From Streptomyces camponoticapitis (lineage in GTDB: Bacteria > Actinomycetota > Actinomycetes > Streptomycetales > Streptomycetaceae), in contig NZ_BMMV01000017.1 in NCBI RefSeq assembly GCF_014646115.1, positions 1 to 64,000 of the forward strand: a stretch of 64,000 nucleotides of DNA, in the 5' to 3' direction. Both the position numbers and the translations under genes were made by a program. Within the stretch, counting starts at the first letter, position 1. The number at the start of each line of letters is the position of its first letter. The notes under the pieces are model-generated. The model searched no databases. It saw only the letters and a list, made by a program, of their open reading frames with translations, and had not been told where the DNA came from. Positions 24,819-33,706 of the stretch are shown piece after piece.

Positions 24819-26172
24819 CATGACGCCCGAGAACATGAGTACGGAGAGAGCACAGCCCATCGACATGGTGGCGCTGGACGAGGTGGTGTCGTTCACCTCG
24901 GACCTCATCCGTATCGACACCACCAACCGTGGCAACGGCGACTGCGAGGAACGCCCCGCCGCCGAGTACGTCGCCGAGCGGCTGGCCGCCGCCGGACTGG
25001 AGCCCACGCTCCTCGAACGGACCCCCGGCCGCACCAACGTCGTCGCCCGCATCCCCGGCACCGACCCGACGGCCGACGCGCTCCTGGTCCACGGCCATCT
25101 GGACGTCGTGCCCGCCGAGCCCGCCGACTGGTCCGTGCACCCCTTCTCCGGCGAGGTCAGGGACGGCGTCGTGTGGGGGCGCGGGGCCGTCGACATGAAG
25201 AACATGGACGCGATGGTGCTCGCCGTCGTCCGCGCCTGGGCCCGCGCGGGGGTCCGGCCGCGCCGGGACATCGTGATCGCCTACACCGCCGACGAGGAGG
25301 CGAGCGCGATCGACGGCTCCGGCTTCCTCGCCGACCACCACCCGGAGCTCTTCGAGGGCTGTACGGAGGGCATCAGCGAATCCGGGGCCTTCACCTTCCA
25401 CGCCGGGCCCGGCATGACGCTCTACCCCGTCGGGGCGGGCGAGCGCGGCACCGCGTGGCTCAAGCTCACCGCGCACGGCAGGGCGGGCCACGGCTCCAAG
25501 GTCAACCGCGCCAACGCGGTCAGCAGGCTCGCCGCGGCCGTCGCCCGTATCGGCCACCACGAATGGCCGCTCAGGCTCACCCCGACCGTCCGCGCCGCGC
25601 TCGGGGAACTGGCCGCGCTCCACGGTTTCGACGTCGACGTCGAGTCCGAGCACTTCGACCCCGACGCCCTGCTCGCCAAGCTCGGCCCCGCCGCGGACCT
25701 GGTCGCGTCGACCGTGCGCAACAGCGCCAACCCGACGGTCCTGGAAGCCGGTTACAAGGTCAATGTGATCCCGGGGCAGGCCGTCGGCTTCGTGGACGGC
25801 CGGATGCTGCCGGGCGGCGAGGACGAATTCAGCACCACGATGGACGAGTTGACCGGACCCGACGTGGACTGGGAGTTCCACCACCGCGAAGTGGCCCTCC
25901 AGGCGCCGGTCGACTCACCGACGTACGCCAAACTCCGCGCGGCCGTCGAGCGGTTCGACCCGGCCGGGCACGTCGTGCCGTACTGCATGTCGGGCGGCAC
26001 CGACGCCAAGCAGTTCTCCCGCCTCGGTATCACCGGCTATGGTTTCTCGCCGCTGAAGCTGCCCGTCGGCTTCGACTACCAGGCCCTCTTCCACGGAGTC
26101 GACGAACGGGTCCCGGTGGACGCCCTGCACTTCGGGGTCCGCGTTCTCGACCACTATCTCCAGACCGCGTAG
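24811..26172 (+). CDS. M20/M25/M40 family metallopeptidase
   Basis: A 453-residue cytosolic zinc peptidase/deacylase of the ArgE/DapE/CPG2 type. Visible residues are VHGHLDVVP (first zinc His and base region) near 95, WGRGAVDMKN (bridging Asp) near 128, TADEEASAIDG (catalytic Glu) near 168 and a dimerisation domain with HGRAGHGSK near 230. A late His lies in LFHGVDERVPV. The chosen start overlaps the M55 stop (ATGGCTGA) with GAGGAG upstream; ATG 24823 or 24835 are alternatives. Translational coupling suggests a joint role with the M55 enzyme. Confidence 0.92.
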   Translation: MADMTPENMSTERAQPIDMVALDEVVSFTSDLIRIDTTNRGNGDCEERPAAEYVAERLAAAGLEPTLLERTPGRTNVVARIPGTDPTADALLVHGHLDVVPAEPADWSVHPFSGEVRDGVVWGRGAVDMKNMDAMVLAVVRAWARAGVRPRRDIVIAYTADEEASAIDGSGFLADHHPELFEGCTEGISESGAFTFHAGPGMTLYPVGAGERGTAWLKLTAHGRAGHGSKVNRANAVSRLAAAVARIGHHEWPLRLTPTVRAALGELAALHGFDVDVESEHFDPDALLAKLGPAADLVASTVRNSANPTVLEAGYKVNVIPGQAVGFVDGRMLPGGEDEFSTTMDELTGPDVDWEFHHREVALQAPVDSPTYAKLRAAVERFDPAGHVVPYCMSGGTDAKQFSRLGITGYGFSPLKLPVGFDYQALFHGVDERVPVDALHFGVRVLDHYLQTA

Positions 26173-26183
26173 GGGAGTTGGGC

Positions 26184-28205
26184 ATGCCGCAGATCGCGCC
26201 GTACGGATCATGGCCGTCACCGATCGACGCCGCGCTGGCCGCCTCGCACGACGGGCGACCGGAGTACGTCGGCACGGTCGGCGACGAGGTGTGGTGGACC
26301 GAGCCGCGGCCCACGGAGGAGGGCCGGCGCGTACTCGTACGCCGCCGGTCCGACGGCCGTGAGGAATCCGTCCTGCCCGCCCCCTGGAACGTCCGCACCC
26401 GGGTCATCGAGTACGGCGGCAGGCCCTGGGACGGGGCGGTACGGGCCGACGGCTCCACCCTCGTCGTCTTCGCGCACTTCCCGGACCAGCGGCTGTACGC
26501 GTACGAGCCGGACGGCGACGGGCCCCCGCGCCCGCTCACCCCTGCCCCCGCCCCCGCGCCGGGCGGCCGGGTGACCGGCACCCTGCGCTGGGCCGATCCG
26601 CAGCTGCGTCTCGACAGCGGCGAAGTCTGGTGCGTACTGGAGGAGTTCACCGGAGAGTCGCCCACCGACGTACGCCGCGTCCTCGCCTCCGTACCGCTGG
26701 ACGGCTCGGCCGCGGACGACCGCGCCGCCGTGACCGAACTCTCCGACGGCCGGCACCGCTTCGTCACCGGACCCCGGGTGTCACCGGACGGCCGGCACGT
26801 CGCCTGGATCGCCTGGGACCACCCCCGGATGCCCTGGGACGGCACGGAACTGCTGCTCGGGGACACCGCCGGGACAGGCGCCTTCACGGGGGTCCGCACC
26901 GTCGCCGGAGGACCGGAGGAGGCCGTCGTACAGGCCGACTGGGCGCCCGACGGCTCCCTCCTGTACGTCTCCGACCCCGGCGACTGGTGGCAGCTGAACC
27001 GGCTGCGGCTCGACCCCGCCGCGCCGGCCGGCGTCCGGGCGCCCGTCCGGCTGAGCCCCGCCGTCGACGAGGAGTTCGGCGGACCGCTGTGGAAGATCGG
27101 CCTCCAGTGGTTCCGGCCGATGGCCGACGGCATGATCGCCGTCGTCCACGGCAAGGGCGCCACCGCGCTCGGCATCCTCGACCCCGAGACCGGCCAGCTC
27201 GCGGACGCCGCCGGGCCCTGGACCGAATGGGCCGCCACCCTCGCCGTCCGGGGCACCCGGGTGATCGGCGTCGGCGCCAGCCCGCGCAGCGCGTACGAGA
27301 TCGTGGAGCTGGACACCGCCACCGGGCGGGCCCGGGTCATCGGCTCGGCGCACGACGACCCGGTCGATCCCGTGTACTACCCCGAGCCGCAGATCCGCAC
27401 GTTCACCGGCCCGGACGACCGCGAGATCCACGCCCACATCTACCCGCCGCACAGCCCCGGCCACAGTGCGCCCGGCGAGGAACTGCCGCCGTACGTGGTG
27501 TGGGCGCACGGCGGACCCACCAGCCACGCGCCCCTCGTACTCGACCTGGAGATCGCCTACTTCACCTCGCGCGGCATCGGCGTCGCCGAGGTCAACTACG
27601 GCGGCTCCACCGGCTACGGACGCGCCTACCGCGAACGGCTCCGTGAACAGTGGGGTGTCGTCGACGTCGAGGACTGCGCGGCCGTCGCCCGCGCCCTCGC
27701 CGACGAGGGCACCGCCGACCCCGCGCGGCTCGCGATCCGGGGCGGCAGCGCGGGCGGCTGGACCAGCGCCGCCTCGCTCACCTCCACCGACGTCTACGCC
27801 TGCGGCACCGTCATCTACCCGATCCTCGATCTGTCGAGCTGGGTCTCCGACGGGACGCACGACTTCGAGTCGCGGTATCTGGAGTCGCTCGTCGGCCCGT
27901 TCGCCGAGGTACCGGGCCGCTACCGCGAACGCTCGCCGATCAACCACGTCGACCGGATCACCGCCCCGTTCCTGCTGCTCCAGGGGCTGGACGATGTGAT
28001 CTGTCCGCCGGTCCAGTGCGAACGCTTCCTCGCCCAGCTGGCCGGGCGCGGCATCCCGCACGCGTACATCACCTTCGAGGGCGAGGGCCACGGCTTCCGC
28101 AGGGCGGACACGATGGTCCGCGCGCTGGAGGCCGAACTGTCCCTGTATGCCCAGACGTTCGGGATCAGCCGTCCCGACGTCCCGGTACTGGAGCTGGAGA
28201 AGTGA
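26184..28205 (+). CDS. S9 family prolyl oligopeptidase-like peptidase
   Basis: A 673-residue alpha/beta-hydrolase peptidase with an N-terminal beta-propeller. The catalytic core lies in the last 250 residues: RGGSAGGW (Ser) near 515, GLDDVICPP (Asp) near 600 and EGEGHGFR (His) near 635. Related to dipeptidyl/acylaminoacyl peptidases. No signal peptide. AGGGGAG lies 6 bases before the ATG, and the gene is 11 bp after the M20 gene. The next gene overlaps its stop (GTGA), so all four peptidases form one operon. Confidence 0.92.
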   Translation: MPQIAPYGSWPSPIDAALAASHDGRPEYVGTVGDEVWWTEPRPTEEGRRVLVRRRSDGREESVLPAPWNVRTRVIEYGGRPWDGAVRADGSTLVVFAHFPDQRLYAYEPDGDGPPRPLTPAPAPAPGGRVTGTLRWADPQLRLDSGEVWCVLEEFTGESPTDVRRVLASVPLDGSAADDRAAVTELSDGRHRFVTGPRVSPDGRHVAWIAWDHPRMPWDGTELLLGDTAGTGAFTGVRTVAGGPEEAVVQADWAPDGSLLYVSDPGDWWQLNRLRLDPAAPAGVRAPVRLSPAVDEEFGGPLWKIGLQWFRPMADGMIAVVHGKGATALGILDPETGQLADAAGPWTEWAATLAVRGTRVIGVGASPRSAYEIVELDTATGRARVIGSAHDDPVDPVYYPEPQIRTFTGPDDREIHAHIYPPHSPGHSAPGEELPPYVVWAHGGPTSHAPLVLDLEIAYFTSRGIGVAEVNYGGSTGYGRAYRERLREQWGVVDVEDCAAVARALADEGTADPARLAIRGGSAGGWTSAASLTSTDVYACGTVIYPILDLSSWVSDGTHDFESRYLESLVGPFAEVPGRYRERSPINHVDRITAPFLLLQGLDDVICPPVQCERFLAQLAGRGIPHAYITFEGEGHGFRRADTMVRALEAELSLYAQTFGISRPDVPVLELEK

Positions 28206-29170
28206 CCGCCTCGCCCGGCCCCGCGCCCGGCTCGTCCGTCGAGCCTCTGATCCGCCCGCCCCGGCTTCGCCCCGGCGCGAAGGTCGCCGTCGTCGCCCCC
28301 AGCGGCCGACTGCCCGCCGACCGCCTCGAAGCGGGCCTGGACATCCTGCGCGGCTGGGATCTCGATCCGGTCGTGGCGCCTCATGTCCTCGACCAGCACC
28401 GGGAGTTGGAGTACCTCGCGGGAACGGACGCCTCGCGCGCCCGCGACCTCCAGGACGCCTGGTGCGACCCGACGGTCTCCGCCGTCCTGTGCGCGCGGGG
28501 CGGCTACGGCGTCCAGCGCATGGTCGACCTGCTCGACTGGGACGCCATGCGCGCGGCGGCCCCCAAGGTCTTCGTCGGCTACAGCGACATCACCGCGCTG
28601 CACGAGGCGTTCGCCGTCCGCGCGGGAGTCTCGACCCTGCACGGTCCGATGGTCGCCGCCCTGACCTTCCTCAAGGACGCCGCCACCCAGGAGTCCCTGC
28701 GCGCGACGCTCTTCGAACCGGATACGGTCCGGACCGTCGGCCTGGACACGGCGGGCGCGCTCGTCCCCGGCCGGGCCCACGGCACCACCCTCGGCGGCTG
28801 CGTCAGCCTGCTCGCCGCCGACCTCGGCACCCCGCACGCCCGCCCGTCCGCCGCCGGCGGGCTGCTGCTGATCGAGGACATCGAGGAGGAGCCGTACCGG
28901 CTGGACCGGATCCTCACCCAACTCCTGCGCTCCGGCTGGCTGGACGGGGTCGCCGGGGTCGCGCTCGGCTCCTGGGCGGGCTGCGGCCCGTACGAGGCCG
29001 TCCGGACCCTGATGCTCGACCGCCTCGGCGCCCTCGGTGTCCCCGTGGTCGAGGAACTGGGCTTCGGGCACGGCCCGACGAACCTGACGGTGCCACTGGG
29101 CGTCCCGGCGGTCCTGGACGCCTCCGCCGGCGCCGCCACCCTCACGCTGGACGTGCCGGCTCTGAGCTAG
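28202..29170 (+). CDS. S66 LD-carboxypeptidase (muramoyltetrapeptide carboxypeptidase type)
   Basis: A 322-residue serine peptidase of the LdcA/MccF family that trims D-amino acids from murein tetrapeptides. The nucleophile Ser is in FVGYSDITALHE near 120, the Glu near 225 (LLIEDIEEEPYR) and the His in ELGFGHGPTNLTVPLG near 290. No signal peptide, fitting the cytoplasmic recycling enzyme. It starts by GTGA overlap with the S9 peptidase. With the M55 D-aminopeptidase, its presence makes peptidoglycan-peptide recycling the best inference for the operon; MccF-type self-immunity is the alternative. Confidence 0.9.
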   Translation: MTASPGPAPGSSVEPLIRPPRLRPGAKVAVVAPSGRLPADRLEAGLDILRGWDLDPVVAPHVLDQHRELEYLAGTDASRARDLQDAWCDPTVSAVLCARGGYGVQRMVDLLDWDAMRAAAPKVFVGYSDITALHEAFAVRAGVSTLHGPMVAALTFLKDAATQESLRATLFEPDTVRTVGLDTAGALVPGRAHGTTLGGCVSLLAADLGTPHARPSAAGGLLLIEDIEEEPYRLDRILTQLLRSGWLDGVAGVALGSWAGCGPYEAVRTLMLDRLGALGVPVVEELGFGHGPTNLTVPLGVPAVLDASAGAATLTLDVPALS

Positions 29171-29218
29171 GGCCCAGGGGTCGCGGATCCCGCCCGGTCC
29201 GCGGATTAGGCTGGCGCG

Positions 29219-29797
29219 ATGCCCGACACCACCTCCCCCGCAGGCGAGGGGCCACGTACGCGCGTACGCCCGTACCGGTACGAGGACGCCCGCGAGTTCG
29301 CCGCCCTCGCCCGCGACAGCAGGGGACTGCACCACCCCTGGCTCTTCCCGCCCCGGACCCCCGAGGCGTACCGGGACTACGCGAACAGCGTCATCGAGGA
29401 CCCCACCAAGGCCGGCTTCCTCGTCTGCGACCTGGCCGACGGCCGGATCGCCGGGTTCATCAACATCAACAACATCGTCCGCGGCGGCTTCCTCAGCGGA
29501 GCCCTCGGCTACGGCGCTTTCGCCCACGCGGCCGGCCGGGGACTGATGGGCGAAGGGCTCGGCCATGTGCTGCGCCACGCGTTCGGACCACTCGGCCTGC
29601 ACCGCCTGGAGGCCAACATCCAGCCAGGGAACAGCGCGTCGCTCGCCCTCGTCCGCCGCGCCGGCTTCCGTCACGAGGGCTTCTCGCCCGACTTCCTGCG
29701 GATCGACGGGGCCTGGCGCGACCACGAACGCTGGGCGATCACCGCGGACATGATCCGCGACGAGCCGCCCGGAGGGCTCAGCGCCCCTTCCGGTTGA
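29219..29797 (+). CDS. GNAT acetyltransferase (RimJ/RimL type)
   Basis: A 192-residue N-acetyltransferase. The acetyl-CoA binding region is GYGAFAHAAGRGLMGEGLGH near residue 100, followed by HRLEANIQPGNSASLALVRR, diagnostic of the RimJ/L group acting on protein N-termini or small amines. The 3' end overlaps the convergent DUF6204 gene by 20 bp. Confidence 0.9.
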   Translation: MPDTTSPAGEGPRTRVRPYRYEDAREFAALARDSRGLHHPWLFPPRTPEAYRDYANSVIEDPTKAGFLVCDLADGRIAGFININNIVRGGFLSGALGYGAFAHAAGRGLMGEGLGHVLRHAFGPLGLHRLEANIQPGNSASLALVRRAGFRHEGFSPDFLRIDGAWRDHERWAITADMIRDEPPGGLSAPSG

Positions 29798-30125
29798 TCT
29801 TCATCGTGTCCATGTCCGTCACGGTCGACCGCAGCTCCCCGAAGCCGGCGCCGACTCCCCCGCCGAGCGCCCGCAGCGCCGCCTCCGCCCGTTCCTCGGC
29901 GAGCGCGGCGGCCATCTCCTCGCCGTCGGCGGAGTCGGAGACGATCTCGAACCGGTACGAGAAGTGCTTGAGCGACCTGTCGTAGGTGAGCGACCCCTCG
30001 GGTGTGAACCGCATCTGGCTGAGCCCGTGGTCGGCGAGCTCGTCCAGCAGCCGCGCACGCGCCTCGTCCATCAGCTGTTCGAAGGTCCCGCGGACGATCA
30101 CCCGATAGGTGTGCTGCGTGGTCAT
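29778..30125 (-). CDS. DUF6204-like protein
   Basis: A 115-residue protein: HTYRVIVRGTFEQLMDEARA, FTPEGSLTYDRSLKHFSYRF and an Ala/Glu-rich helix. This matches my memory of DUF6204, a Streptomyces family of unknown function. The start at 30125 is preceded by GAAGGCGG. Overlaps the GNAT gene tail to tail. Confidence 0.75.
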   Translation of the reverse strand: MTTQHTYRVIVRGTFEQLMDEARARLLDELADHGLSQMRFTPEGSLTYDRSLKHFSYRFEIVSDSADGEEMAAALAEERAEAALRALGGGVGAGFGELRSTVTDMDTMKINRKGR

Positions 30126-30192
30126 GGACGTGCCGCCTTCTTCCCGAAGATCTTCGTTGAAGAAGGAGCGTACGACGCGGAGGATGGTCGGC

Positions 30193-31089
30193 ATGCGGAA
30201 TATCGTGGTGATCGACGCCCCCTCCAACCTCGGCCTGCGCCCACCGGCCCCCGGAACCGTCCCCGGCTGCTACAAGCTGGCCGGAGCCATGCGTGAGCAG
30301 CGGATCGTTCAGCGGCTCGGCGCGTTCGAAGGCGGGGTCGTCGTCCCGCCCCGCTACGACCGGGGCGACTGGAAGGAAGGCGACGGTGTCTTCAACGCCG
30401 CCGCCATCGCCGCGTACACCCGCCGCCTCGCCGACCGGATCGAGCGGCATGTGCGGGCCGGTGACTTCCCGCTCGTCCTCGGCGGCGACTGCTCCATCCA
30501 GCTCGGCGCCTCGCTCGCGCTGCGGCGCCTCGGGCGGTACGGCATCGCCGCGATCGACGGCTCGGCCGACTTCCGGCACCCCGGGAACTCGGCGTCCGTC
30601 GGCGCGGCGGGCGGTGAGGAGCTGGCCATCGCCACCGGGCGCGGGCAGAGCGACCTCACCGACATCGAGGGGCTGCGCCCGTACGTACGCGACGAGGATG
30701 TACGGCTCTTCGGCATCCGCGACTACGACGAGGACCGCGAGGAACTGGCCCGGCTGCGGATTCCCACCGTGTCCGTGGGGGAGTTCCGCGAGTGGGGCGC
30801 CGCCGATCTCGCGGGCGCCGTCCTCCAGACCCTGGAGTTGCCCGTCACCGACGGCTTCTGGGTGCATCTGGACGCGGACGTGCTCGACCCCGAGGTGATG
30901 CCGGCCGTCGACAGCCCCGACCCCGGGGGACTGCTCCCCGACGAACTCCGGTCGCTGCTCACGGTTCTGGTCCGCTCGGACCGTTGCGTCGGGCTCAACC
31001 TGACCATCTACGACCCCGATCTCGACCCCGACGGCACCGCCGGAGCACTGCTCGCGGACATCGTTGTGGCGGCCCTCACCCAAGACTGA
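30193..31089 (+). CDS. Arginase/ureohydrolase-family protein with altered metal ligands
   Basis: A 298-residue protein with the ureohydrolase fold order. The first ligand motif is GGDCS instead of GGDHS (His to Cys). The second, normally DAHxD, reads DGSADFRHP (His to Ser). The third, LDADVLDP, is intact. Four of six Mn ligands remain. The N-terminus VIDAPSNLGLRPPAPG matches actinobacterial arginase-family homologues, and similar substitutions may be a subfamily trait. Hydrolysis of arginine or agmatine should not be assumed. ATG 30193 is taken as start; ATG 30184 would add three residues. Divergent from the DUF6204 gene. Confidence 0.85.
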   Translation: MRNIVVIDAPSNLGLRPPAPGTVPGCYKLAGAMREQRIVQRLGAFEGGVVVPPRYDRGDWKEGDGVFNAAAIAAYTRRLADRIERHVRAGDFPLVLGGDCSIQLGASLALRRLGRYGIAAIDGSADFRHPGNSASVGAAGGEELAIATGRGQSDLTDIEGLRPYVRDEDVRLFGIRDYDEDREELARLRIPTVSVGEFREWGAADLAGAVLQTLELPVTDGFWVHLDADVLDPEVMPAVDSPDPGGLLPDELRSLLTVLVRSDRCVGLNLTIYDPDLDPDGTAGALLADIVVAALTQD

Positions 31090-31197
31090 TCCCAAGGTGC
31101 TCTGTTCGGCGCGCACTCGACCGTGTTCCATGGTCAACGGGTGCGCGCCGGCCAACCCGTCCGCCGGCGGCCCCAGCGAGCGAAGCGAGGTTTGCCT

Positions 31198-33210
31198 GTG
31201 GCCACGAGCGTGCGACGCGCCGTACTGACCCTGCCTGCCGCCCCCTTGGGGCCGGAGAACCCCCTGCCCGCGCTCCGGCCGCTCGACGAGACGCACTCCC
31301 TCGACCAGTACGACGAACGGGCCAAGCGGGACCTGCCCCGTGACATGGCGCGGCAGATCGGGTACGAGCCCCTGCGCACCCTGCTCCCGGTGCGGGTCCT
31401 CGACGGCTACGGACGCGAGCGTGTGAGCACCGACCTCGATGTGATCGTCATCGAGAACGACCGGCTGCGGGCGACCGTGCTGCCGGGGCTCGGCGGACGT
31501 GTCCACTCCCTGCACCACAAGCCCACCGACCGTGAACTGGTCTACCGCAACCCGGTGTTCCAGCCCGCCGACTTCGCGCTCAACGGCGCCTGGTTCTCCG
31601 GCGGCATCGAGTGGAACATCGGCGCGACCGGCCACACCACGCTCTCCTGCGCGCCCGTGCACGCCGCCCTCGTACCCGCCCCCGACGGCGGTGAGATGCT
31701 CCGGCTCTGGGAGTGGGAGCCGCTGCGCGGGCTGCCGTTCCAGGTCGACCTCTGGCTGCCCGACGACTCCGACTTCCTCCATGTCGGGGTACGGATACGC
31801 AATCCGCACCAGGGACCGGCGCCCGTCTACTGGTGGTCCAACATCGCCGTTCCCGAGGACGAGCACACGCGCGTCCTCGCACCCGCCGAGGAGGCGTGGC
31901 ACTTCGGGTACGAACGGAGCCTGCGCCGGGTCCCGGTGCCCGAGTACGACGGCGCCGACCGCACGTACCCGCTGCGCGGCCGTTATCCGGCGGACTACTT
32001 CTACGAGGTCCCGCGCGAGGCCCGGAAGTGGATCACCTCGCTCGACGCGGACGGCCACGGGCTCGTCCAGACCTCCACGGACACCCTGAGCGGACGCAAG
32101 CTCTTCATCTGGGGAGCGGGGCGCGGCGGCCGGCGCTGGCAGCAGTGGCTCACCGAGCCGGGCACCCCCGGATACGCCGAGATCCAGGCCGGACTCGCCC
32201 GTACCCAGCTCGAACACGTCAGACTCGACGGCCACGACGACTTCAGCTGGCTGGAGTCGTACGGCCCGCTCGAAGCCGACCCCGCCGCCGTCCACGGCGC
32301 CGACTGGGACGCGGCCCGCGCGGAGGTCGACAGCCGGCTCGAAGAGGTCCTGCCGCGCGCGGATGTCGACGCCGCGTACGAGGCCTGGCTGCCGTACGCG
32401 GACAACGAGCCCGGCGAACGGCTCGCCACCGGCTCGGGCTGGGGCGCGCTCGAAGTCATGCGCGGCACGATGCGCGGCGGATACGACCTGCCCGGCACGC
32501 CGTTCGACGATTCCATGCTCGGCGAGCAACAGGCGCCGTGGGTCGAGCTGTACACCCAGGGCACGTTCCCGAAAGCGCGGAAGACCGAGCCGCCGGGGCC
32601 GACGCTCGTCGCGCCGCACTGGCGCGACATGCTGGAGACGGCGCCCGCCGAACCGCTGACGGAGTATCACCTCGGTGTCACACAGTGGCACGCCGGCGAT
32701 CTGGCCCAAGCCGTACGGAGCTGGGAGCGCGGCCTCAAACTGGCCTCGTCCCGCTGGCCGTTGCTGCGCTGCCTGGCCGTCGCGGACCGGGAGGGCGGCA
32801 ATCCGGAGCGGGCCGCCGATCTGTATCTGGAGGCGTTCGACGACCTCTGCCGCGAGCGCGGGGAGGAGACCGGGGAGACCGACGACGCCACCGAGTCCTG
32901 GACGGCGGCGACGGTCGCGCTGGCCCGCGAGGCGATCGCCGCGCTGCTCGACGCCGACCGTGAGCGGGACGCGCGCCGGATCTGGGACCGCCTCTCGGCC
33001 GGCATCCGGGAGCGCGGCGCCTTCCGGCTCATCGAGGCCCAACTGCTGCTCGCCGAGGGCGACAAGACCGCCGCACGCGCGGTGTTCGACGCGGGCTTCG
33101 AAGTGGCGGACCTGCGGGAGGGCGCGGAGACGCTGCACGAGGTATGGGCGTCCCTGACGGACGACCCGCTGCCGGAGGAGTACGACTACCGGATGCGGCC
33201 GGGGGACTGA
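31198..33210 (+). CDS. DUF5107 and TPR-repeat protein
   Basis: A 670-residue protein. The first 330 residues are a DUF5107 galactose-mutarotase-like beta-sandwich (ENDRLRATVLPGLGGRVHSL, NGAWFSGGIEWNIGATGHT). The second half is helical with tetratricopeptide-like units (YHLGVTQWHAGDLAQAVRSW; LLAEGDKTAARAVFDAGF). Homologues are found with carbohydrate-use genes; the activity is not established. GTG 31198 with GCGAGG upstream is the start. No secretion signal. Confidence 0.85.
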   Translation: MATSVRRAVLTLPAAPLGPENPLPALRPLDETHSLDQYDERAKRDLPRDMARQIGYEPLRTLLPVRVLDGYGRERVSTDLDVIVIENDRLRATVLPGLGGRVHSLHHKPTDRELVYRNPVFQPADFALNGAWFSGGIEWNIGATGHTTLSCAPVHAALVPAPDGGEMLRLWEWEPLRGLPFQVDLWLPDDSDFLHVGVRIRNPHQGPAPVYWWSNIAVPEDEHTRVLAPAEEAWHFGYERSLRRVPVPEYDGADRTYPLRGRYPADYFYEVPREARKWITSLDADGHGLVQTSTDTLSGRKLFIWGAGRGGRRWQQWLTEPGTPGYAEIQAGLARTQLEHVRLDGHDDFSWLESYGPLEADPAAVHGADWDAARAEVDSRLEEVLPRADVDAAYEAWLPYADNEPGERLATGSGWGALEVMRGTMRGGYDLPGTPFDDSMLGEQQAPWVELYTQGTFPKARKTEPPGPTLVAPHWRDMLETAPAEPLTEYHLGVTQWHAGDLAQAVRSWERGLKLASSRWPLLRCLAVADREGGNPERAADLYLEAFDDLCRERGEETGETDDATESWTAATVALAREAIAALLDADRERDARRIWDRLSAGIRERGAFRLIEAQLLLAEGDKTAARAVFDAGFEVADLREGAETLHEVWASLTDDPLPEEYDYRMRPGD

Positions 33211-33228
33211 CCGGGGGCCTCGCGCCGG

Positions 33229-33287
33229 GGCCGTCGCCCTCGCCGGACGAGCCGCGCCCGCGGCCCGGCCGGCGAGGGGCGACGGCC
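33229..33287. terminator. Bidirectional terminator hairpin
   Basis: GGCCGTCGCCCTCGCCGG at 33229-33246 pairs with 33269-33287 (one extra base), between the convergent DUF5107 and VOC genes. Confidence 0.75.
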
Positions 33288-33288
33288 G

Positions 33289-33648
33289 TCAGCCGCCCCG
33301 GACCGGGTTGCGGTCCACGTACTCGAAGACCGAGCCGTCCGGGTGGACGGCGATCAGATTGCGGCCGGCCGGGGTGGGGACCGGGCCCGCGAGGACCTGG
33401 GCGCCGACGCCCGTGAGCGCGGCGAACGCCTCGTCCACGTCCTTGACGGCGATCGTCGCGGTGACCTTGCGCAGCACCTCGATCTCCTCCGCGGGACCGC
33501 TCATCAACAGGAAGCAACTCACGGCGGCGACGGAGACCCCGCCGCGCTCGAAACGGAGCGCGGGGCTACCGGTCAGCCGTTCGTAGAAGGCGACCGAGGT
33601 CTCCAGGTCGTCGACGCAGATGCGCAGCGTGGTTCCCAGGATTTCCAT
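33289..33648 (-). CDS. VOC family (glyoxalase-fold) protein
   Basis: A 119-residue single VOC module pair: LRICVDDLETSVAFYERLTG at the N-terminus and the second half VKDVDEAFAALTGVGAQVL and HPDGSVFEYVDRN. Covers glyoxalase/bleomycin-resistance/dioxygenase relatives; the substrate is unknown. Start ATG 33648. Confidence 0.88.
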   Translation of the reverse strand: MEILGTTLRICVDDLETSVAFYERLTGSPALRFERGGVSVAAVSCFLLMSGPAEEIEVLRKVTATIAVKDVDEAFAALTGVGAQVLAGPVPTPAGRNLIAVHPDGSVFEYVDRNPVRGG

Positions 33649-33706
33649 ACGGGTGAGGGTAGCGAAGCACCGATCTCCGCGACCATGAACCTCGGGGAAC
33701 CAACTC

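Noticed and set aside
31174..31190. CCAGCGAGCGAAGCGAGG before the DUF5107 gene as a regulatory repeat
   Set aside because: This GAGCGAAGCGAGG-type string is a common leader-like sequence in Streptomyces; here it mainly provides the ribosome binding site.
29671..33138. 1155-codon minus-strand open frame across the arginase-like and DUF5107 genes
   Set aside because: Typical high-GC shadow frame; it spans several genuine plus-strand genes with clear motifs.
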